Shown here: positions 34,598 through 44,498 of the stretch, one piece after another
Layout of the letters: the number at the start of each line of letters is the position of its first letter
Numbering within the stretch: position 1 is the first letter of the stretch
Assembly (NCBI GenBank): GCA_028015205.1
Contig: JAPWFG010000024.1
Location: 682,001 to 746,000, forward strand
Direction: 5' to 3'
Source: Mytilisepta virgata
Taxonomy: Eukaryota; Mollusca; Bivalvia; Mytilida; Mytilidae
DNA: 64,000 bases
Notes under the pieces: generated by a model
The model's database searches: none
Told to the model about the DNA's origin: nothing
Seen by the model: the letters and a program-made list of their open reading frames with translations, nothing else
Program-made: the position numbers and the translations under genes

Positions 34598-34777
34598 GTA
34601 TTAATAAATGGGTGTTTTCATAATGGCCCTGTTATATGTCCAAGGTCTGTAATAATGGCCTGAGGATTGCTGTAATGGCCCGAGGCAACGCCGAGGGCCA
34701 TTACAGCATCCGAAGGCCATTATTACAGACCGAGGACATATAACAGGGCCATTATGAAAACACCCATTTCTTAATAC
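34598..34777. mobile_element. Long hairpin element (~180 bp)
   Basis: TGGGTGTTTTCATAATGGCC at the left pairs with GGCCATTATGAAAACACCCA at the right without mismatch. The stem continues through CTGTTATATGTCC / GGACATATAACAG and CTGTAATAATGGCC / GGCCATTATTACAG. Stem arms are about 80 bp. Related pieces (TAATGGCCCGGTTATTATGAACAAA) stand at 34980-35055 and a remnant (GAAAACACCCATTTAATAAC) near 42785. The 74-codon minus frame is a palindrome by-product. Confidence 0.8.
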
Positions 34778-35390
34778 TTTTATTAACCAATTTGTATATA
34801 GCATTTGCATTAATGCGAATAGCACAAATATAATGGTAAGTGAGCAAACTTGTGAGAACAGTTTTAAAGATTAATTTCGGACAGTTTTTTTCAAAAATAT
34901 GTTTTAAAATGTTCTAGTTTGCTCTTTCTGAAATTTCCAAGTGGAGTATTGAAAAAAGCAGCCATTTTGAAAAAGCCGTAATAACCGGTTATTATGAACA
35001 AAATTCTGTAATGGCCCGGTTATTATGAACAAAAGGCTGTAATGGCCCTGCTGTAATGCATTCATTTTGCTCATAAAGATAAGGCATTTTCAACGTATTT
35101 TACCCTACTGGTTAATAATCAACGATAATGCTTGTACCAGTCAATACCGTGTGATGATGACTGCTTATTATCCAGTGATAATGGATCATAATGCCCGCTG
35201 TTACTTTAAAAGCTACGCCCCTTTTTAATACGCACAAGGTATTCAGATTTATTCAAAAACAAAATCAAGATTATAAATTTAAGCAAATGAACATTGTCTC
35301 GAATAAAAGACAAAGTCTGAAAATTCTTTTTAATATATTCTCAGTATAAATGTCTGCATAAAACTCCATGGTTGCTTCAGTGAAATAAAC

Positions 35391-35573
35391 ATAATAGTTA
35401 CTTATACATAGGGCATTATCATGAAACATAGACAGCCCTCGGGACAGTAGTATTGACTTTGACATCGAAAATGCGCTCGCCTGCGGCTCGGACATGATCG
35501 GTGTTTCAATCAATACTACTGATCCTTGGGCAGTCTACACTTCACGATAATGCCTTGCATAAGTAACTATTAT
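35391..35573. mobile_element. Long hairpin element (~183 bp)
   Basis: ATAATAGTTACTTAT at the left faces ATAAGTAACTATTAT at the right. Further complementary blocks follow inward: GGGCATTATC / GATAATGCC, CAGTAGTATTGA / TCAATACTACTG. The centre holds CGCTCGCCTGCGGCTCGG. The 80-codon minus frame across it is not a gene. Confidence 0.75.
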
Positions 35574-35698
35574 ATAAGTATTATCTCTAAAACTGTTAAA
35601 ATAAATAATATGCATGTACAATATTACAATGACAGAGATAGATAGACTTACTTTTGTTGAATACATTTATATACAATTTAGATACAAAGCTTGTATCT

Positions 35699-35979
35699 TT
35701 AAGGTGGTACCCAACACCTTGACTAAAATAAATTTGGCTCGTTTAATTTTCATAAAATTTTTAGGAAATATTTACTTTGACCTGTTGACATAAATGTTAA
35801 TTTTTTTTAGTAAATAGAATTTCTCACTTTACGGGAATAATTTCATTGACTATATAGCAGTTTGCAAACCTCAATTTTGATCATAGAGAAGCTTAATTTC
35901 TCTTTACGTATTAAATTTTATTAAAACGCTCTGGTGATTTTTAAGAGTTATCTCCCTGTAGTGTTGGGTACCACCTTAA
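35699..35979. mobile_element. TTAA MITE abutting exon 7
   Basis: GGTGGTACCCAACAC at the left and GTGTTGGGTACCACC at the right are exact inverted ends of 15 bp, each bounded on the outside by TTAA (35699-35702 and 35976-35979). Total is 281 bp with both TTAA. TTAA targets are used by piggyBac and Kolobok elements; which one cannot be told without a transposase. It ends only 18 bp before the first base of exon 7. Confidence 0.82.
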
Positions 35980-35997
35980 ATGAAATATTCTTTGCAG

Positions 35998-36038
35998 ATG
36001 GGTCGCATTATACAAAGACAGATAGTACACAGGAAAAG
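35998..36038 (+). CDS. Ig receptor exon 7: juxtamembrane cytoplasmic segment
   Basis: The acceptor is TATTCTTTGCAG and the donor AAG|GTATAT; 41 nt, entering in phase 1 and leaving in phase 0. It encodes D349-K362, GSHYTKTDSTQEK. There is one Tyr in HYTK and several Ser/Thr; no standard SH2-binding motif. The switch from phase 1 to phase 0 here means that only phase 0 exons can follow, which both 41808-41948 and 39355-39396 satisfy. Confidence 0.75.
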
Positions 36039-37089
36039 GTATATTGTTTTACTTGTATGTGTCTAGTATTTTATCACTGAAAAAGATAAAGGAAATATTT
36101 GATACTGATATGCACATCTCATAGATGTATGCTCAAAGCCAAAAATTAAAGCCCAAAAATTTCAGCCTCTGAACAATTGTGAAAGTTTAACCAAAAGAGC
36201 ATTGTTCCATATCATTGTCCGTAGATTGGTTTTCCTTATCCTTTTGAATTTGAATAGATTTGAATCTGCCTCACAATATTTTTTGACTTTCCACATTTAT
36301 GACACAACGCACTGATGATGCATGATTTGTAAAATGTGCACCTTTAGCGCGTCAAAATTGGCACCATTTCATGCTCTACATGAAGTTAAAAAGGGTGTTG
36401 CTAAACGGCGGAAACGGAATACGGAAACGGAAACAGAAAGAATTTACATATTTTCGTTTTGGTTATTTATTTTTATATGCATGTTGTATAGTATATCACA
36501 TGTTCACAAGAAAGAAAAACAGAGGAATAAATTTGAGAAAAAATATTTAAAAGCATAAATTATTGAAATAAATGACAGGAGATGATGAGCCTATGTTTTT
36601 AAGGCCGTGCATATTGTACGTAATTTAACTGCGTAAACCACTTGCAATTGTTATATTAGTTCATTTATTAATATTCTACTCTTGCACGTACGTCATTCAT
36701 TATTATTTATTGTCTGTTTGACTTTTCTGATCCCCCCACCCCCCAAAAAAGAAAATGAATAAAAAGGGATGTGGGATAAAAGTCAATAAGATAGTATAAC
36801 CTAACAACACAAAAAATATACATACATATTCAAAAAACATCCGGTTATGTGTCTGTAATAAACGATTTTATTAAATTAATATACACCTTGTTGGGAACTT
36901 CTTTTTTTCATAATAGACCAAAATTATGAAAAAGTTCTTTTCCACATAAATCCATACAGCCTGTTCAATTTTACTAAGTTACGGGTCTACGATAAAAAAA
37001 ACCAGTTACTACAGACATCTTATGGAAAAGTGTTTCCAATAAAAAAAGCAACAAATCTGAAAAATGATTGTCCAGGTTTTTGTCGTATT

Positions 37090-37480
37090 TCCCCATGCCT
37101 ATATCGACCTGCTGAGGCCTTCACAATTTTCCGTATTTCGGCACTGTGACGTCATAAAGAGTTGACCCGACCGTAATATGAGCTGACCCGAATATATCAG
37201 CGACGTCATAATGTTTGACCCAACGTTGACCCGAATATATCAGGAAAACATCCGATTATAGGCCGATGGCAATTGAAAAGTAAGAAATTTCATTAAGATT
37301 GCTAGTTAACAATACGATAAATTTATCATCAAGTTTTCTTCAAACAAATATTGTAAAATATAAGCCGCTCGACACAATATGAAGCTTTTTAGCTACGCTC
37401 ACTCGCCGAAAAAGCTTCACATTGTGTCTCGCGGCTGATATTTAACGATATACGTTTGCAGAAAACCTGATAATATGTAC
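37090..37480. repeat. Repeat block shared with 21900-22260
   Basis: Shared in order: GACCCAACGTTGA, TATTGTAAAATAT(A/C)A.CCGCTCGAC, AATATGAA, ACGCTCACTCGCC, GCTTCACATTG/ACG and CTCGCGGCTGATATTT. The block contains its own inverted pair, AATATAAGCCGC...GCGGCTGATATT. It is probably the middle of an element family of which 21187-23040 is a better copy. Confidence 0.55.
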
Positions 37481-37499
37481 GTATATACATTTGAGGAAG

Positions 37500-38860
37500 A
37501 ACCAAAAGAAAATATCGTTCTCAAAATTTACTTTTTTTGAAAATTAGAGAAGTCAAACCGATACTATACAACAATATAAATCCTTTGACGTATATAAATT
37601 CCGAACAATGGTTCTATCGGGATTCCAATCTACTCTTGTTTGTGCTTCTGTGTATTTTTAGGTTAACAGTTTCTTGAACCAGTCCCTTTTCTGCTCTTGA
37701 TTTAATGTTTGTTATTATTGTGAGGTCTCGATTACTTTAATTACGGAGTACGAATTGGTGTGAAAAAGATATTTTCTGGAGGAGGGTTTGCCTTGCAATA
37801 TGTCTCAAAAACACACCAGCCAGTCAAGCTCGTAGCGCTTAGCCTTAACGTACAAATGTATCATAGGATACCTGTATTCAATGATAAGAAAAGAGAAATA
37901 ATTTTCAAAACAAATTGCTATTTTGGTACTGATTAACGGTGAAAATGACGAAAAGTCCATTTTTGGCTCTAATTGCATTCCATGCATCTTTAAAGGATGG
38001 GCAAATTCAGGCAAATGCTAACATATAGACTCTCAATGTTGCTAGCATAAAGCAGTCTAACTTTCTGTTGCGTTTGAAGTCATTGTTGTGAGTAGTTTGG
38101 TTTCCATGGCAACGAAAACGGTGAAATTTTCATCGAAAATTGCATGTTCGAAGCGGCTAGCGGTCTTGTCTTGTGTCCTCCTCACCCATCCTTCCATGCA
38201 CGCCACCCATCCACCAATCAGCCCGATGTTGATGTTAGTTCATATTTGTTCTAGATCTTATTTGCATACATTTGCAAATAAACGAACAAGGTAAAATCAT
38301 TGAAGAGGCATATATTGTTCACGGTAGAGTTTATGACATAAGTCCCCCCTAAAGAGTCATTGTTTATTAGTTGGGGGTTTGGAAAGTTTGGTTCATTCCC
38401 ATTTATCCAACATTGTGAAAAAATATGTAATACAGGTAAAAATTCAAAGTTGGATAGATGAGATCAAAGGTAATCATGAAGGACATTTAATTACAGCTTG
38501 GGTTGGGTGATAAGTAAAATAAAGTACTTTAATTTTTACCAGGACAATATTTATTGTTTATATGCCACGAAAAAAGACATCAATATAAATCTGGACATTT
38601 GTTTACAGTGTAAGGTATTATCTTATGGCACAACACAGTAAAAAGCATCTCTCATGTGTAATGTAATAAAAAAAAAACTATTAAAATCGTTATTTTTTGT
38701 CAATAAAAGCAAACATACATATATTTTATCACACAATGATATCAGTACTGCATAAAAATTAGATGAGTCTGATCTCGTTGGCGGCCTGAATATTCTGTAT
38801 GATGGGGTAAAGAATTGGATGTGGTCTGTGTAACTGGCTGTTTAGTTTGTGATTCCATCG
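37500..38860 (+). other. Element interior: no feature seen
   Basis: AT-rich DNA inside the Mutator-like element. The 68-69 codon frames (37805-38014 minus, 38088-38294 plus) have no recognisable domain. Confidence 0.35.
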
Positions 38861-38864
38861 TTAG

Positions 38865-39130
38865 TTAGTTAGTTCTTGATCCAATTTTTGTGTAGTGGTT
38901 CATTCTTTCTGTATCTGCTTCAACCCATTGAGTATTTACATAGTTATTCAATCTGGTGATGTTGGTGTCGTCAGTCTGGAACCATACATCCCCGACTTAG
39001 TCATTGGGTACTAAAAGGCAGACCCGATGCACGGCTGACGTGTTGATGTACTGTGGAGTTGTTCTGGTACTGTTGACATCAGTGAAACAGGCAACCTTTA
39101 ACAGTGGCTTTGGGGAATGCTGTCTTGTAA
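38865..39130 (-). pseudogene. Decayed coding fragment, unknown family
   Basis: Read on the minus strand from ~39130, one frame stays open for about 88 codons except for a single TAA. It gives segments such as PKPLLKVACFTDVNSTRTT, PQYINTSAVHRVCLLVPND, a stop, then VGDVWFQTDDTNITRLNNYV and NTQWVEADTERMNHYTKIGS, with a final TAA at 38865-38867. Composition is protein-like (Trp, Cys, acidic and polar mix) and GC is above the surroundings. I do not recognise the family. It has no ATG or splice context and lies inside the 5.2-kb element, so it is likely cargo or a remnant of the element's own protein. Confidence 0.45.
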
Positions 39131-39354
39131 TATTTTTTTTATTAGATATGATAATGAAAAAAATTAATTTTCAGTGAGAGATATGTAAATTTTGCTGACG
39201 GACTCTAAACAAAATTTTTATAAATTTTTGGTAAAAAAAAAAAGAAAAAAAAAATACGAAATATACTTAAAAGAAACTCTCTTTGAAAGATTTCTAGACT
39301 GTCTAAGGTTCTGGTTTCTTATTGGAACTCATTAATTTACTTTACTCTCTACAG

Positions 39355-39396
39355 AATGGTGGCACACTTGATCTTCCTTCAGATCTAAATCACTAA
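39355..39396 (+). CDS. Candidate alternative last exon, short tail
   Basis: TTTACTTTACTCTCTACAG is a strong acceptor. In phase 0, as required after exon 7, it reads NGGTLDLPSDLNH and stops at TAA 39394-39396. Use of this exon would give a 375-residue receptor whose tail ends SHYTKTDSTQEK-NGGTLDLPSDLNH, without the ITIM-like motifs and without the PDZ-type C-terminus. AATAAA occurs downstream near 39733. It is supported only by splice signal and phase; a short open run after a chance acceptor is quite possible. Confidence 0.35.
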   Translation, partial: NGGTLDLPSDLNH

Positions 39397-41807
39397 TAAC
39401 TATCCCATCTTAAAAACAATTTCAACTACTAGGTATTTTAAAATTGCAGCTTTTGGTTAAAATAAGGACATAAAATAACTTTTTTGTTTATTTATTTAGT
39501 TAGTTATTAAAAACTGCATTATTTCATGTATTTGTTTAGTTAGTTATTAAAAAAGTATTTAAAAATTATTTATTTTAAAATCCAAACTTATATTGAAATA
39601 TAAAGAGTTTTTAGAGTTAACAAATATTATGAAATGCAAAATGTTGAAATTTATATTGTAATTAATATAGGTAAAAATATCCTGAAACTAAATATATGGC
39701 TTTCTATCAAATTAACACTTAATTAAAGTTAAATAAACAATCCAACAGGTAAGAAATTTATAGTGGGATAAGTGGGAATACCAAATTTTCAAAAGTTGGA
39801 TAAATGGAAAGATACCGAAAGTTTAGGGGTCACATTTTCCTAGGGGGTTAAAAAATGTCAGGTCATTAAAATTAGTAGCGTAAAAAAATCAGAGGAATTA
39901 CAACATTTAACCATTCTTAGATACACTAAAAAATATGTAGTGTTCAAGATCAGATTTACGCAAAAATTAAGACTGAATCCAAAATAATTTACAATCATAG
40001 CTTTCATGCGTTTCGAATACGCTGAAAAATTCCTGGCAATTCAATAAAGTTTATGTTGTGGAATTTTTGTTTTTTAACTCAAAATATGCAAGTTAGTATT
40101 GTTTTTCTTTGTGTATTATATTCAGTGTTTTTATTGAGAATATTAAGAACTCTCGGTCTTTATCTCCATGTGCCCGCTAGATGGAACGAGGATCTGTTAT
40201 AAATGGATATTTAGAAACAACAAGTATAAGTATTTTCAGTCTGGTTCCTTTTTTAAAAAAAACAAACAAACAAACAAAATATAGATGTTTTATTTGAACA
40301 ATTGTTTATTTCATTCATATCACCCCGAATCTCACAACAGTCACGTCATATCAGGGCCAATCTGATTAAAATTTGTTATCCGAACTTGCTCCGTAGTTAT
40401 TTATATGTCGCACGTGGGACATATTAACAACCGAACGAAAATAAGGAGCAAGTGTGGAAAATAAATTTTAATTAGATTGGATCAGGGTCTTGACAATAAT
40501 TTGTTGCCTCTAGGATGCTTCCGAAATTTTTGTGTTTTGGTATATGTTAACTCCCATATCAAAAGGTGTCTAAATAAATCAGTAACTGGGAAATTCTTAA
40601 AGTTAATTATTCTTCGCCAAACCAATATTTAAGCAGAGAATAACTTAAACTGATGGGCGTTAATGAAATACAGAAAAAAACTTTGAAAATATTGAAAATA
40701 ATTTAAAAAAAAATAATTTCCCGAATTTTTCATCATTACAGCTATATTGTTAGATCCTTTTACCCTTCTCCAAACCCGCAATCCGAAAAGAGGGAGTTCT
40801 AATATAAAGAAAACGGAATAATATGTACGATTTATGTTTCCATGCCCTCCTTCTGTTTTCTTTGTAATTCGTTTGAAATTTCATATTTTAAGCATACCTC
40901 TGCAGAAACTTCTCGAATTTTCTTCCCACAAATTCAGAAGGCAATCCTTTTTGGGGAAGTAAGTGGGGTATAGTTTGATGGAAAATGAATATATTGACAC
41001 ATGTATACTTGGAAAACTGGAGGAAACAATACATGGACATATGATTTTCAAAATAGCCGTAGTCATGTCCTAGGATCTCTAAAAATCATCTTGTCAACAG
41101 TGCTTTGAATATCATGACGCTTAATTCTTCTCTGAAAATTCAGTCCCATTCAAGTGGCCATGAACGTTATTTTATGATAATACAATTGAAAATATTGTCA
41201 CTTATTCAGTATAATGTTTTTAAAAGCATTACTATAATTGAAAACATCAACATAGATATGTATATTCATCCATACTAAAGGAATGTTGAAATTTGAAAGT
41301 TATATATACATTTATATACTCTGATTTATATTAGTAGATTTTAAAGCAGTGCTTTGTCAAGATAACTGAAAAATCGTTATTCTTTGTTCTTTTTTATTAT
41401 TTTTTATACAGAAAAAGATACTTTATTTTACACTACGCATCCGTTCGTTTGGATGTTTCTACTGGCCAAAAAAGACTTTGGACCTGTTAACTGGCGGAGC
41501 GCGTACTATATTGGTGTATACCATATGTATACAAAAATTCCGTAAATATTTATATTTCTTTCCGTTCCGTATTCCTTTTCCGCCGTTTAGCAACACCCAG
41601 TTAAAAATTGTTTTATGAGATGTTCAGTAAAACAAGTCTGTAATAGAACTATTACCTCTTATAGTCACAATGTCTACGATGTTACTTTACTAAACGAAAA
41701 AAATTATTTGAATACCCACATTTCTGTCCAAATCAGGCACAATTATCAATGTTTACTACAAAATTATATTCATTCATTCATACATTATTTTATATGTTTA
41801 TTTATAG
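39397..41807 (+). other. Intron 7, distal part
   Basis: Mostly AT-rich DNA of the Mutator-like element, with TTATTTAGTTAGTTATTAAAAA repeated near 39490 and 39530 and a hairpin at 40357-40480. The element ends at 41598; its last 200 bp are open in one frame after an acceptor-like ATACAG (41411), but that frame runs through the inverted end and is judged chance. Confidence 0.4.
40357..40480. mobile_element. Hairpin element (~124 bp)
   Basis: CCAATCTGATTAAAATTT at the left pairs with AAATTTTAATTAGATTGG at the right, continuing with CTTGCTCC / GGAGCAAG. The centre has ATGTCGCACGTGGGACAT, itself a palindrome. Both sides carry TCAGGG just outside (ATCAGGGCCAAT, GGATCAGGGTC), which may be part of the target or of the ends. 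Confidence 0.65.
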
Positions 41808-41948
41808 GTGTCGGTGGAAATTGGATACGAAGAAGTTGCCTTTAATCAAGGCAAAAGTGGGAAGAAGTTGCAGAATAAACGAGAAACAGTCTTTGAAGAG
41901 GTTGTGTTTAATCCAACAAGCACTGACAAAAGATTTACAGTAGTTTAA
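41808..41948 (+). CDS. Ig receptor exon 8: ITIM-like tail and stop
   Basis: The acceptor is TATGTTTATTTATAG; 46 codons plus TAA, phase 0. It encodes residues 363-408: VSVEIGYEEVAFNQGKSG, then a basic KKLQNKR, then ETVFEEVVFNPTSTDK and RFTVV. IGYEEV fits the ITIM consensus. TVFEEVVFN repeats the same motif (EEVxFN) with Phe for Tyr, so it cannot be phosphorylated there. The last residues T-V-V fit a class I PDZ ligand. The internal repeat (GYEEVAFN / VFEEVVFN) suggests a duplicated tail motif. No other coding exon is needed to close the frame. Confidence 0.82.
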   Translation: MSVEIGYEEVAFNQGKSGKKLQNKRETVFEEVVFNPTSTDKRFTVV

Positions 41949-42680
41949 GGACACTTTTAATTGCACGAGTTTCCTTAAAATTTGAGAAAAATATTGTCTG
42001 AGCAAAAAGTATGTTAAACATTTTTAATTCTATGTCATTGTCGCTCAAAACTGACAATACGGCAACGTTTTTTTCAATATAGAAAATATAGCGTTAAAAT
42101 GAACTTAGGATATCTTTTAAAAAAGGAAACTTTGTATACAGTGTTAACTGCAGTCGGAAGTATATTTTATTGATACATGTAGCAACTAACCTGTGATTAA
42201 GGTTATGCTAAAATGTACGCATTATATATAGCCAAGTTAATATGAATGTATGTATGTTATCATTGTGCAAAACATAATATACCATTATAATGCACATGCA
42301 TCTACAAATTTGACTGAATAGGTTCAAGATGTTCGAATAGATGTAGGATATCATAATTTTCATCGAGTCCAGTTAACATGTATGTATAATAAGATACATG
42401 TATACATGTGCGTAGATGGTCATCGTTCAGATATGAACATACATTTATTAACTAATAACTTAAAATATAATATAAATGGACCATTTATATAACAGGACGT
42501 TCTTGAAAGCTGAAATTTGTACAGGGCATGGGCACTGTATACACTTCCGATTTCTGTTCCAAATAAAAAAATGGATCTACACATGTACGTGTTGTTGCCG
42601 TCGAAAAAAATAATAATCTCAACGAGAACATATTTGCTGTATAGTTATGACCACAATAAAAACAGAAAGAAATACCGCCG
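41949..42680 (+). other. Probable 3' UTR of the Ig receptor gene
   Basis: AT-rich, without open frames or repeats, following the stop codon at 41946-41948. AATAAA occurs near 42562 (CCAAATAAAAAAATGG) and again near 42655 (CACAATAAAAAC); either could be the poly(A) signal. The true end cannot be set from sequence. Confidence 0.5.
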
Positions 42681-42837
42681 GTAATTTTAAGTCACTGGTT
42701 AATAAAGGTGTCATAAAATATCAGATATATACAGCTGACATTGATCCAATACGACTTACTCAGACATAATACAGCCTTTAAATGAAAACACCCATTTAAT
42801 AACACTATATAACAAAACGTTCAGATGATATGAATCA

Positions 42838-43165
42838 GGGTTGGGAACAGCCCCCCCCCCCCCCCCCCAATTGACATGCTATACTCCAGTTGTGATATGA
42901 TACCCAACGTGTAATTAAGGTAAAGGTCAATTGTGGTATTTGAACAACATTCAGACACTTATTTATAAATATTTTACCCTCGAACAGAAAATAGTTTTAA
43001 AATTTAAAACCATATTTATATCTAGACCACTTGCACTTTAATCGGTTACTGCATTTACAATGCAATATATTCAAAGGTAAAGCTATACCACTATACCACA
43101 ATTATGATGTTATATTCCAATTGGAGTACAGTACGCCAATTAGGGGTTGCCCCCAACCTGATCAA
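42838..43165. mobile_element. P-family MITE with an internal deletion
   Basis: The left end GGGTTGGGAACAGCCCC faces the right end TAGGGGTTGCCCCCAACC. It holds the P words TTTTACCCTCGAAC, CACTTGCACTTTAATCGG and AAAGGTAAAGC. An 18-C run lies at 42851-42868. About 325 bp against ~2.2 kb for the long copy, so the middle is deleted. Confidence 0.6.
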
Positions 43166-43720
43166 CCTCTTAAAGTGAAGTCAATTGATGAGAATATTAT
43201 ACATATATGTACAGATTATATTAATGACTTTATTTAGAAATGCATAATTGTACCCTTAAGGGTTGAAAGCATATATATGTACAAACATATAGAGTACAAT
43301 ACAACATTCATAATAAGAAAAAAAATGCAGATTACATATTCCTATATCTTCAAATCCGAAAATACATGAACATGTGTCTCTTTTGTGAAAAAAAGGGAAG
43401 GTGCGAAAGGAATCGTCAAACATGTATATACATATTTGTTTTTGTAATTGGCTATACCGTTACATATAACTTCATTCAAACATGAGTGCTTGTAATATTC
43501 CAAATATACCTTCACATATAACTTCCACAATCTAACACCCTGACTGTGGAAGGGCTAAATGTTTATCAGTATTTATTAAATGACATGATAAAAATAGCCT
43601 TAATATGGCAAATTTGGCACGACCAACATTTTTACTTTGCCCTGTTCTTTATAAATACCGGTATTTATATAAACATTTATCTGGTTGTTAATTTAATACA
43701 TGTACATATTTATGGCAATA
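43166..43720 (+). other. Intergenic segment: no feature seen
   Basis: AT-rich DNA between the P MITE and the palindromic block. The 62- and 114-codon frames here show no domain and overlap repeats. Confidence 0.4.
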
Positions 43721-44190
43721 TGGAATTCCATACGGACTGGTTTTACAGACAGATTAATAATTTAATACAGATTTTCGGCCCGGGACAATACGGAAATTCA
43801 TATTGTCCCATTATTCATCCAATTCAGCTTCCCAACAGAGCAACGTGGAATTCCATACGGACCGGTTTTAGAGACTATTTTGTAATATAGACTGGTCATG
43901 CAGACCAGCTGTATAGACTGTCTTGTCATACGGACTGGCCACACGGACCAGCTGTACGGACTGTTTGGATTATTTAATAAAATTGTTATAAACTTGCTGA
44001 TTCTGTATTGGCTCTGTATTGATTCTCAGGCAGCTCTGTTGGTTCTCGGCCCAACGGGCCTCGGGACCAATACAGCTAACCTTGAATCAATACAGGGCGA
44101 ATACAGAAACACTATAGTATTGTATAGATTAATTTAGATTTTGTATTGGATATATCCCTGAGGGCGTCAGCCCGATTGGGGTATATCATA
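43721..44190. repeat. Block of repeated and palindromic words
   Basis: GGAATTCCATACGGACTGG (near 43721) is repeated as GGAATTCCATACGGACCGG (near 43849), each followed by TTTTA.AGAC. At ~43885-43965 a ~38-bp unit is repeated, ACTGG.CA..C.GACCAGCTGTA.(A/G)GACTGT. At 44001-44108 TTCTGTATTGGCTCTGTATT pairs with AATACAGGGCGAATACAGAA in a ~50-bp-arm hairpin with centre CGGCCC/GGGCC. At 44149-44187 GATATATCCCTGAGGGC pairs with GCCCGATTGGGGTATATC. These are probably three adjacent fold-back elements. Confidence 0.65.
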
Positions 44191-44390
44191 TTTATATCAT
44201 GATACTCTGAAACGTGCAAGTGACGTTTTTATAACTTAGAAAGGGGTTATCTCTGGAATTTCACCTTGTGCAAAGATAAACTATGATAAATGCAGATTAT
44301 CTGGTTACGTTTTATGGCATCATGATATACATGTAAGTTTGAATGCGCAATGACAAATGTAAAGTATAGTATATTTGGTAGAGTTTATTT

Positions 44391-44498
<108 letters not shown>

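Larger units (their letters stand above)
36393..41598. mobile_element. Mutator-like element ends, 5.2 kb apart
   Basis: GGGTGTTGCTAAACGGCGGA at 36393 is matched in reverse by TCCGCCGTTTAGCAACACCC-like sequence ending at 41598. Similarity goes on for 40-60 bp (GAATACGGA, ACGGAAA). The 9-bp word AGTTAAAAA stands directly outside both ends (36384-36392 and 41599-41607). A 9-bp duplication with ends starting GGG is typical of Mutator-like elements. The 5206 bp between them encode no transposase that I can see. They include the candidate alternative exon at 39355-39396, a decayed minus-strand coding fragment and a hairpin. It fills most of intron 7. Confidence 0.72.
6928..41948 (+). other. Gene span: three-Ig-domain ITIM-like membrane receptor
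   Basis: Eight coding exons join into 1227 nt, 408 residues plus stop. Predicted layout: signal peptide 1-14; Ig-like domain 1 about 35-129; Ig-like domain 2 about 131-217; Ig-like domain 3 about 218-301; stalk 302-311; transmembrane helix about 315-341; cytoplasmic tail 342-408. The tail holds IGYEEV (367-372), which fits the ITIM consensus [SIVL]xYxx[IVL], the related TVFEEV (389-394) with Phe in place of Tyr, and a C-terminal TVV that fits a class I PDZ ligand. Family knowledge says ITIMs recruit SH2 phosphatases when phosphorylated, so an inhibitory immune or adhesion role is inferred, not shown. I cannot name an orthologue. Proof would be a spliced transcript. Confidence 0.82.

Noticed and set aside
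35271..35513. 80-codon minus-strand frame
   Set aside because: It crosses a long hairpin element and shows no recognisable protein features.
41412..41620. A phase-0 open stretch of ~68 codons after an acceptor-like TTTTTTATACAG, as another last exon of the Ig gene
   Set aside because: It runs through the right inverted end of the Mutator-like element and the target duplication, its composition is not protein-like, and the exon at 41808 gives a far better tail.
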